The notes under the pieces are model-generated. The model was not told the DNA's origin. It made no database searches and was given only the letters and a program-made list of their open reading frames with translations. 64,000 bases of DNA from Globisporangium splendens (Eukaryota > Oomycota > Peronosporomycetes > Pythiales > Pythiaceae): contig VFIW01000133.1 of NCBI GenBank assembly GCA_006386115.1, positions 1 through 64,000 on the forward strand, in the 5' to 3' direction. Of this stretch, positions 56,368-64,000 are shown piece by piece (the first letter of the stretch is position 1; each line of letters begins with the position of its first letter). The position numbers and the translations under genes are program-made.

Positions 56368-56601
56368 CCAGAAAACGAAGAAGCCGCGTTCAAGTAAACC
56401 CTTACTGACGAAGCAGCCGCTCGTCAATGCATCGCTATTGCCCGAAAGACTCGAGATCGATGTAAAATCAAATCTGGAATTGACGATGACGGGTATTGCG
56501 CTGTGCACCAAAACCGCGATGATGAGGCTACGCGATGCATGGGTACCCTGATAAACTCGACGAAGCGGTGCAAGAACCAAGCCAAGCCGGTCTACGATTA
56601 A
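56368..56601 (+). pseudogene. fragment with Cys-His motif (RDRCK...GYCAVH)
   Basis: The frame DPENEEAAFK, a TAA at 56395-56397, then TLTDEAAARQCIAI, RKTRDRCKIKSGIDDDGYC, AVHQ, and a second TRCMGTLINSTKRCKNQ, ending TAA 56599-56601. Two C-x(n)-C motifs with a C-x2-H end resemble small zinc-binding modules of unknown function seen in phage and giant-virus proteins. No ATG opens it and one stop interrupts it, so it is probably decayed. Confidence 0.4.
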
Positions 56602-56672
56602 TGCCGCCATGCTCACGATCCGAACATGACGTACATCTCATCCCGGATGTTCGACAGCGAAGTCTTCAGTCT

Positions 56673-57122
56673 TTACTTGTTGAGAGACACCAACGTTTCC
56701 CAAATCTGGTTGATGTCGCCGAGGGCGTCCGACACAATCATGCGTCCATCTTCGGTCAGGAACTCGCCTTTCTCATTGAGAAACACGAGCCATGGTATGA
56801 GCGTCGTGTACTCGTCCTTGAGCTCTTGGCGCTTGTAGTGGCAGGTGAATGGAAGCGCCTTCCACGGCATCTCGTGGAAGTAGTTGGTGAACTCGTCGTC
56901 GTCCTTGTGGGAGGACACGTAAACAATCTCAAACTCCGGATGTTCTTCGACCATTTCCTCGTAGACTGTGGCAAGCAGCGGCGTGAACTCGCGGCATGGA
57001 AGTCAGCTCTTGGAGCTGAAGTAGATGCCGACAATCTTCTTGTTCTGGAGCGCGTCCTCTGACTTCGTTACGCCATCTTTTCCGAGCAGTTCGGCACTGA
57101 AAATCTCACTCCAAGGAATCAT
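56673..57122 (-). CDS. tryparedoxin/nucleoredoxin-like protein with UGA at the first catalytic Cys
   Basis: The minus frame from ATG 57122 to TAA 56673 is 150 codons with a single internal TGA and no frameshift. It reads as a thioredoxin-like fold of the tryparedoxin family: GIYFSSKS, TGA, LPCREFTPLLA, then EIVYVSSHKDDDEFTNYF, MPWKALPF, IPWLVFLNEKGEFLTEDGR and a C-terminal helix; length is normal for a tryparedoxin. In relatives the segment is FSA.WCPPCRxFTP, so TGA falls exactly on the first Cys of CxxC. This could be selenocysteine (UxxC) or a nonsense mutation in a young pseudogene. The Trp before it is Ser. I did not find a convincing SECIS element downstream. A 7-bp-stem hairpin with ATGA in its loop lies at 56621-56653 but lacks the usual core. 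Confidence 0.6.
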
Positions 57123-57518
57123 CGTGTGTGTGTGAATGGCGTTAAACTGACAAGTGGCAGATGGCAAAGCACTTGAGGCCAATTGCGCACTGATGGTAAA
57201 AACGTTTTTCGAAAAAAACGTTTAAACACAGGATAAAAACATAAAAACACAAGGAATCCAAACCAAATTCTCCATGTGGTACAGTGATTTATTTAACAGT
57301 GGCCTCTACTTTGGAGATCTCCTTGAACATTTCGCAGCACTGAGGATGGGAGATCACCAAGGACGACTGCGGGGAGTCTGTGTGCATAGTTCGGAGCTGG
57401 GAGATTGAGAGTTAAGTGACCGCTGGGTTGCCTGTGCGCTCTGCATGGCGGTGTGTAGTTGTTGATTCAACTGACCTTTGCTGTTGCTATCTCTTATTAA
57501 CTGCAGAAGCAAACAAAC
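57123..57518. other. intergenic, between tryparedoxin-like gene and hAT ORF
   Basis: No gene seen. Contains AAAAACGTTTTTCGAAAAAAACG (57199-57221, imperfect inverted repeat) and an A-rich stretch. Confidence 0.5.
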
Positions 57519-59798
57519 ATGGGGCGGCACCAAGGAGCTGCTCGATCTCACTTCATTAACTTGAATGAACCCTGCAACAAGTCTCAGTTCTACCATCACT
57601 GTCGTCACTGCAAGGCGGCTCATGAAAAGGACGCTTCCGTGGCGTTGGAGAAGATCATCGGGCGTCAGGAAAACTTTAAGAAGCACCTCAGCCGCTGCCC
57701 ATATGCTCTCACACTCAACCATCAACCCAACACTGTACTGCCCCGCGAATACTTGACCCCCACCCGAACGCAAGTGTCGAAAAAAGCAACCAGCAGTGGA
57801 GGAAAGCAAACTGAGATATCGCGCTTCTTCTCTGTCTCTCACAATCCAGACGACATCCACGAGTTCGAGCGCCTCCTATTGGAGTTTCAAGCTGATAACC
57901 AACTTCCTGACACGTTCGTTGATCGCCTGTCGACCAAACGGCTGTTCACTTTCATGAACCCGGTCAGTGCAGCTTCAATTCCTTCGCGTCGTCTTCTTGG
58001 TGGATGTATTCTGGATGAGCACGCTTCAAAAGGCTTGCAACAAGACACAAATGGACTTCGGCAGCTCCAAGATAAAACGGGCGGACGTGTGAACTTTCTT
58101 AGTGATGTGTGGCAAAACATTGCGAAGTCGCACCTTTTGGGGTGCCAGCTGACGCTTTTTGGCAGTCTCTACAATTTTGGTCTCTATGAAACCGGATCTC
58201 GGCACGACGGGCTTGCTGTCGCAGTGCAATTGGAGCAGATCATCAACACTGCAATCGGAGACGGCTGGGTAATAGGTGCTGTTGTAACCAACAATGCTGG
58301 TCAATGCGGTCGTGCTCGTCGGATTCTTGCTCTTCGCTGGCCGAATATCGCGTTCCTGATCTACTTCGCGCACGACATCAACAACCTCGTCAAAGCCGTC
58401 TTACAATCGTCGTTCCGTGAAGTAACTGCAATGGCATCCACAGCAGTCAATTGCCTGAATGCGTCGTCATCGAAGTGGCTGGTCCGAGCTCGTGAAACTA
58501 TGGTGGAAACGTACGGTTGCTCCTGTGCGTTGATAACGCTGTGCGAAACACGTTGGAATTCGATGCAGGCGTGTTTTGCGAGTTTACTGCGTGTTCGCTG
58601 TTCGCTTGAAGTCTTTGCTGTCAAACACCGCGACGATCCAGAATTTCCTGCGGTGCTGGCAATTTTTGACCAGCGGTATTTCTGGGAGGCGCTTCGTGAC
58701 GCTGAGGTAGTGGTTCGACCCTTATGCTTCGCCTCTTACAAGTTGCAGTGCGACGAAAACACACTGGCGGACGTGATTATCTGCTTCAGAGACATCTACG
58801 ACGGATTTGTCGCTAGCACCTACCGCTCCGAGTTAGTACCGCTCGTAGAGAAGAGGTGGCAGCAGTGCGAGCAGCCATTGATCATGTTGGCGCTATTTCT
58901 CCACCCAGCCTATCTCGGCGAAGCACGAGCACTCCCGAGCACCAGTGTATCGTCCTTAGAGAATATTTGCACATTTGCAATATTCTATTACAAGCGGCTT
59001 ATCGGAGGTGACCCTGGAGCCTTGCGAGGGGACGTATTCGACTGGATTCGTGGTTCGTTTATTGACGCATCGCTGGACGACTTCCAGGGCTGCTCCTTGC
59101 CTCCCTTTCCTGCATATTGGAGTTTTGCGAAGGATGTGAGACCGACCAGTGCTCTCCCTCCCCTTGCCATTGCACTCTTCTCGATCGCTGTGAACACAGC
59201 CACATGCGAGCGGTATTTCAGTGAGCTGGCTCTCATCCACACGGCACGAAGAAATCGCATGTCTGTAGAAAAAGCCAAGAAAATCTCCGTTGTGAGGAAA
59301 TCTGTGCGTGATTTTGACCGAGCGGAAATTCAAAAGCGCGACGACAGTTCGCCAGCCAAACGAATTGTGAATCCGAGCGAACCGGAAAAATTAGTCGCGT
59401 ACGGTACTCCAAACCGCATGGTCAAGCGCGCGCTGAGTGCTTCGCCGTACGTTCGCGAAGCTGGACGTGAACCAGAAGCTGAACAAAGTCTCTCAACAGG
59501 GCACCAGGATACCGTCATGCAGGAGGAGGAGCTAGTCGATGGCGGGGATCCAGTTTCTCACTGGGAATTGGTTTTTGACGAGCTTGTCGACAGTGGCGAT
59601 GATGATGATATTGCCACGACCGCTGCCCGCCATGACGATGACAGCACTATATCGACGGTACATCTTGAGTGTCCGCCGTATCCCAACTACAACGACAAGA
59701 ACTTCCCGCAAGAGAGAACCCTCGACGGGCTACGAGGTCAGAAAGCAAGTTTGGAAGAAATGTTCATGGTCAATTCGTTGTCAGTCTCAATGCATTAA
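57519..59798 (+). CDS. hAT-superfamily transposase-like protein, open, lacking one catalytic Asp
   Basis: A 759-residue open frame. N-terminal BED-like finger (CRHCKAAH...NFKKHLSRC, residues about 29-65). DUF659-type core: PSRRLLGGCILDE, FLSDVWQN (first Asp, about 195), then VVTNNAGQC (about 257) where hAT proteins normally have VTDNAGNC, so the second catalytic Asp is Asn. YFAHDINNLVKAVL follows. The C-terminal dimerisation block TATCERYFSELALIHTARRNRM (about 560) contains the conserved Glu. An acidic tail (DSGDDDDIATT) follows. The start is the first ATG after a short A-rich leader. No terminal inverted repeats were found near 57250 or 59900. It may be a recently dead transposase or a domesticated DNA-binding protein. 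Confidence 0.8.
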   Translation: MGRHQGAARSHFINLNEPCNKSQFYHHCRHCKAAHEKDASVALEKIIGRQENFKKHLSRCPYALTLNHQPNTVLPREYLTPTRTQVSKKATSSGGKQTEISRFFSVSHNPDDIHEFERLLLEFQADNQLPDTFVDRLSTKRLFTFMNPVSAASIPSRRLLGGCILDEHASKGLQQDTNGLRQLQDKTGGRVNFLSDVWQNIAKSHLLGCQLTLFGSLYNFGLYETGSRHDGLAVAVQLEQIINTAIGDGWVIGAVVTNNAGQCGRARRILALRWPNIAFLIYFAHDINNLVKAVLQSSFREVTAMASTAVNCLNASSSKWLVRARETMVETYGCSCALITLCETRWNSMQACFASLLRVRCSLEVFAVKHRDDPEFPAVLAIFDQRYFWEALRDAEVVVRPLCFASYKLQCDENTLADVIICFRDIYDGFVASTYRSELVPLVEKRWQQCEQPLIMLALFLHPAYLGEARALPSTSVSSLENICTFAIFYYKRLIGGDPGALRGDVFDWIRGSFIDASLDDFQGCSLPPFPAYWSFAKDVRPTSALPPLAIALFSIAVNTATCERYFSELALIHTARRNRMSVEKAKKISVVRKSVRDFDRAEIQKRDDSSPAKRIVNPSEPEKLVAYGTPNRMVKRALSASPYVREAGREPEAEQSLSTGHQDTVMQEEELVDGGDPVSHWELVFDELVDSGDDDDIATTAARHDDDSTISTVHLECPPYPNYNDKNFPQERTLDGLRGQKASLEEMFMVNSLSVSMH

Positions 59799-60572
59799 AG
59801 AAAAACTCAAATTCAATGAAGCATTTGCTTTTACCAACACTTGTCTCTCACAGTTGATTTTCCTTGCTCTCTCGTTCCCATTCCTCTCCAACTGATGCAT
59901 AATTCCTGCTGTAGTAGTTGCACTGCAATTTCTATTCAATGAGGCACGCGGTAGACTAAGCTATGCCGAGGGATTGCGTCACGATTCTGGAGAGTTGTGC
60001 CACGATGAAGCACAACTTTGCAATTGTCATCTGCTTCATAAACTACCCTGTGCAAAACTGTCGGATTGATGGGATCGTAGTGCTAAGCGCTATCGCGAAC
60101 TTCTGTTCTGCGTTTGTCGCAGAGAGAACACATCCGGGAAAATGGTACCAGCCCTTAATTCTTTGTAGAGCACCATACCCTTGTCCACGAGTGCCCATAC
60201 CTCCTTCTATGCGGCTTCAAACTCCTGCGCAAACTCTTCCAGCGATCATTTTTCCCCTCTGTAGACTTCAAAATCATCTTCATCAGCTTCAACGACCTAT
60301 TTCACAGATGAGGTGGCGGAGGTAAGTTTTGGCACGAGACGCAGCAACTAAACCGACAAAGTGACACTCGCGTATCACGAATACTCGCTGAAAAAAGGGT
60401 GGGAGGTATCGAAGCCGCTTCTGAGGATACTCCTGCCCACGACCTCCATCGCACTGGTGATTTTGCTGATGTTGCACGTGAGTTCACCTCGAAAGATCGA
60501 AAGAGCTTCGCCACCTGCACTGACATGGAGACGACAACAGAAAAGAGCGCAGCAGCCTCACCATTTTAAAAT
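59799..60572. other. region without a recognised gene
   Basis: Short frames only (for example plus 59963-60325); none resembles a known family. Confidence 0.5.
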
Positions 60573-61196
60573 CTATATCAGTCGACCATCAAAAGACAAG
60601 TGCAATCTCATAAAAGGGTTGTCCAGAAGAGCAATATGCACCTTGTCGATCGCGAGGTGCTCGAGGTGGATATTGTACTGCAGTTCCTCGAGCAGCGCGC
60701 GCATGGCGATGGCGTCGATGTCGTTAAATAAGAGACTTAGGCACGTGAGCCACGTGCCGTCGCGCGCGTGATCGTCGTTGATGAGCAGTATCGCGATGTC
60801 GAACGCGCCGCGGAAGCCTACCTGGTTCGAGTCCAGGTTCAGGGTCTTCACCCGGTGCTCGCCTCGGTGGTACGCCACCAAGAGCGCCGAGATGTCAGTG
60901 AGATGGAAGTTGGACAGGTCCAGGGAGGCTAAATTTTGGGAGATGTGCAGCACGCGGCACAGGATCTCGGACGCGGAGATGCCGAACGAGTCCGGCGTGG
61001 CGATTCGGTAGCCTCTCAGGTTCAGGGACTCGAGATGCTCGCTGATGCCCGACATCTGGCAGAAGAGCGTAAGGAGCGGAACGGCAATGCCCTCGTCCTC
61101 TAGTACCTCGATCATGTTCAAGAACATCGCATACTTCACCAGCGTCGCCGGTGAACACACACGTGGCGAGTGTGCGATCTCGCTCAACTCCAGCAC
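60573..61196 (-). pseudogene. leucine-rich-repeat protein fragment
   Basis: The minus frame encodes ribonuclease-inhibitor-like repeats: HLESLNLRGYRI, NLASLDLSNFHLTDISAL, RVKTLNLDSNQVGFRGA and WLTCLSLLFNDIDAIAM, spaced about 25-30 residues. Upstream on the same strand, pieces in other frames (NVEKYELEHG near 61235, then stop) look like the lost N-terminal part, so the gene is broken or truncated. There are no signal peptide or membrane segments. The cellular role cannot be inferred. Confidence 0.6.
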
Positions 61197-61542
61197 CGAG
61201 GAGCGCGGCAGTCACGTGACCCCGTGCTCTAGCTCATACTTCTCCACATTGCTGAAGAACGATGAGAACCATGACGCGAATTTTAAAAGACTTCATGACC
61301 ACTTCGTGATCGCGGCGACTGCATTCAGTTGCTGACTGAGAGTCATCGTCGCGGTTTGCAGCGCGTCTTGCTGAGGATGCAACTGTGGCGTGGTTCCATC
61401 TACTTGGTGCAGCGTTGTTTGATAGATCTGGAAAGCAACTTCGAGAACAAGGTTTCAACGAAATTCATGTCAATATGACAATTTGTTTGGAATATTCGAT
61501 TACCGTTTTATGTTGGCTTCTCAACCACCACCTATTTGATCC
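61197..61542. other. probable decayed N-terminal part of the LRR gene and LINE-E 3' end
   Basis: Minus-strand frames here contain Gln- and Leu-rich text interrupted by stops. The LINE-E 3' UTR probably ends near 61510-61540, but no poly(A) or target duplication was identified. Confidence 0.35.
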
Positions 61543-64000
61543 TTAAATATGATAATTTACTGAGCCTGATCTGCTGAGGCAGAGCTGCACTCGTCGGATT
61601 TTGAATAGGTCTGGGTTGGCGCGGACGAATGCGCCTATGCCTGGGGTGCTCTTGAGTGCGACCATCACAGCTTCCAGCTCCTCCTGGTCTTCTGCTGTGT
61701 GTTGTCTCAGTGTGAACCGATAGTGAGCGGCGAAGGAAGTGTAGATCCGCTTGACGTTTGTGTTCCAAGGAGGAGCAGGTTTGTCTTCAAAGATGACCCT
61801 GTTGCGAGCGATCCAGATCGTTCTGAGCGTGGTCGTGCGGATTATGTTCCATAGGAGAGTGACTGGGACTTTGTGGTCTTGCCACCTCCTCCGAACGGTT
61901 GTTCTGTGTGGGAGTGCTAGCGTAGTCCACGTGAGCGCGCCGTTGAAGAACTGGTTCCAATCTCCCCACACACTCGCCCAGAGCAGTTGGGAGGGGAGAC
62001 ACTCGAGAAAAAGGTGGTGGCTGGATTCTACTGCTTGGCAATCTCGTTCGGCACAAATGGTTGAACGTTGCAGGAAGAAGAAGCGAGACCGGACAGGGAG
62101 AATACAGAACGAGAGTCGAAACTGGAGGTCAGCGGAGACTGGCAGGAGATATTTACTGTACTTCTTGTGGTAACTTCGAAACTGGGAAATGTCGGCTTTG
62201 GTTGTTGACGGGCAATGTTGTAGGAGTGGATGAGGACGGGAGCTGGCGGGATCTCGGGTTGTCAATGCGCGGATAGTTTGGCGATGGAGACGGGGAAAAA
62301 GTACCAACTTGGACTCTTTGAGCACTCCAACCTGAGGTATTGCGTGTTGGATTTGGTCCGGTACGTAGTCCGGAGGCATATCAGCGGTCGACTTGGTATA
62401 GATGTGAGTCAGCTCGACATAGAGCTTCATTGCCCATCGTTCATGGATGGCGTTGCGGCGGAAGAACTCTGGATCTGGGAAGTGTCTGTGCACAAACTGG
62501 AGGAAGCTTGGCCATTGAAGAGTTGGAGTGAGGAGATCCCGGAGGCATCTCACTTGGGTACTAGTCGCAAAGTGGACGCGAAAGGACCGTTGAGGTTCGC
62601 TGGTACGGAACAGGCAGCGTGGTGTTGATGTTGTCCCTGGAGCTTGGTACTGCAGGGCTGATTCCGTGGAGACCCACATGTTGATGTTCAAAAGTGTTGA
62701 GATACGTAGGGCCGGCTCGCAGTCCGTTGTTCGTGCTCGCCACGGGTACCGACTCCATATCACCCACATCTTCCGCCACCACTCTGGAGTTGTTCATAGA
62801 TTGTGCATGTGTCTGAACTTGGACGGAGATGCTCCGAGGAAATCAAGTGCAGTGCTTCCACCAGGGACAATTGGTGTGAGAAACTGCATTGCTAGGACCG
62901 TCCAGTTCTCTTGTGAGCTGGTTTGGACGCCAATGATGAATTCTTGTAGCATTTTCACGCGCTGGACTTGGATTTGAGAGCCGATATTGGGAAACTTCAG
63001 ACCTCCCTCGTTCTTGTTGGAATACAAAAACTCGGGTGGTATCAGCTGGACAAAACGCGAGTCTCGGCCAGGCTTCCGGGAGAGCAGAAACTTGTTCACC
63101 ATCATTTGCCACTTCGATACGCGCTTTTCTGTGTTGCTCAGGTGGATTGTGAAGTGCCACAGCTGAGATAGGATAAGCGTGTTGACCACAAGTGCCCTTC
63201 CGTGGAGAGTTCGAGCTCTTCTCGACCCGAGTAAAAAGCTCTGGTAAAACTTCGTGTCAAGCTTGTTGAGCAGGTCGATTTCTGCGCATTGAGATCCAAA
63301 AGGGATACCCAAGTACGTGACTTGATCGGTTGGAGCCAGTGTGCGAACGCTGGGGAAGTCTGGAGTCAGTCGAGTTCTGTCCAAGCCAAGAACTGCTGAT
63401 TTTGCGAGGTTGACTTCCGCACCAGAGGCAGCACAGTAGATCTCGACAAGGTCGAGCTGGTAGTGCACGTTCGCTGCCGAGCTGGCTAACAGAGTGGAGT
63501 CGTCCGCAAAGTACAGGCCCGTCGCTGTCTGTTGGTGCGAGATCTGGATGCCGAGTTCTTGGCGGTTCCGGAGGAGGTCACCGAGCGGCTCAATCGAGAG
63601 AACGAACAGGAGCGACGAAAGTGGATCACCTTGCTTGACTCCGCGGGACGGTAGGATTGACCGTTGGACAAACCCGTTCAGCAACTATTTCAGTTGAGGT
63701 TTTGAGTAGAGTGACTTGATCCAGCCAACGAAGTTTGGGCCACAGCCCATCCGGTCGAGCACTGCAAACAAGTACTTCCAATTGACTCTGTCATACGCCT
63801 TTTCAAAGTCGAGAAAGACTGCGTAGCCTTCCCGCTCCGTTGCTGTGAGATGGTCTTGGAGCCCTAAAGTGGCGCCGCCAGGAATGATTTCCGATACATA
63901 AGGGTGAAGCTTTCGGGATCGCACCCGGTGGCTCCTCTTTCCCATACAAAACATTAGCAAGTAGCACCCGGCGGCGCCGGAGCGCAAAGCGGCGCCACTT
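61543..64000 (-). mobile_element. LINE-E, L1-like RT element, 3' part (runs off window)
   Basis: One minus-strand frame runs from the window edge to 61543, interrupted by TAG at 63685-63687 and TGA at 62794-62796. It shows [16 protein letters not shown] (63800), SRGVKQGDPLSSLLF (63640), the catalytic YFADDSTLL (63515), LGIPFGSQ (63300), and a C-terminal knuckle CAERDCQAVESSHHLFLEC (62050). There is no RNase H, and the sequence is unlike LINE-A, C and D. The segment before FEKAYD (63860-64000) does not match a normal RT start, so the 5' side is rearranged or truncated. Confidence 0.85.

Noticed and set aside
56621..56653. SECIS element for the UGA-containing tryparedoxin-like gene
   Set aside because: There is a 7-bp stem (CGAACAT/ATGTTCG) with ATGA in the loop, but no paired GA core or A-rich apical loop in the right place.

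Overview
The window looks like a transposon-rich, accessory part of a eukaryotic genome. It is most likely a stramenopile and probably an oomycete. The reasons are a recognisable 3' piece of eukaryotic 28S rRNA with spacer repeats, short GT-AG introns, TCATTC initiator-like boxes just upstream of start codons, non-LTR retrotransposons with archaeal-type RNase H, a Crypton tyrosine recombinase, hAT and pogo transposases, and small secreted cysteine-rich proteins. The species cannot be named from the sequence alone.

Layout. 1-1449: a flank ending in a coiled-coil gene with a virus-accessory-like C-terminal domain. 1450-15250: palindrome 1, with two arms of about 6.5 kb around a 760-bp spacer. 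Its outer arms are LINE fragments. Its core carries a head-to-head pair of genes for a secreted six-cysteine protein. 11822-20787: a long LINE-A copy (minus), whose 3' part lies in the right arm, nested in LINE-C (plus, resuming 20788-24283). 23266-32214: palindrome 2, with arms of about 4.1 kb, different LINEs outside, but the same 2.7-kb core and again two head-to-head secreted-protein genes. 32215-33135: an MCM6-like helicase pseudogene cut off exactly at the palindrome boundary. 33.3-34.7 kb: diverged tandem repeats and a purine-rich tract. 34923-41400: a frameshifted Crypton fused to the last 0.8 kb of a 28S gene, followed by spacer with 62-bp repeats and a higher-order array of about 365/765 bp. 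42.5-43.9 kb: a broken pogo transposase. 45177-54461: a nearly full-length 9.3-kb LINE-A with a 15-bp target-site duplication. 54.5-57.1 kb: a second coiled-coil paralogue, small unknown genes, and a tryparedoxin-like gene with UGA at the first catalytic cysteine. 57.5-59.8 kb: an open hAT-type transposase ORF lacking one catalytic Asp. 60.6-61.2 kb: a leucine-rich-repeat fragment. 61.5-64.0 kb: an L1-like LINE-E running off the window end.

How the parts relate. Most coding capacity is selfish DNA inserted into itself (LINE-A into LINE-C, LINE-C into or against LINE-D). The two palindromes look like the biologically special part. Within a palindrome the two gene copies are almost identical. 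Between palindromes the untranslated DNA, spacer and signal peptides stay almost identical, while the mature secreted protein has diverged strongly. This fits arm-to-arm gene conversion combined with diversification of a secreted protein family, possibly effector-like. That interpretation is inference.
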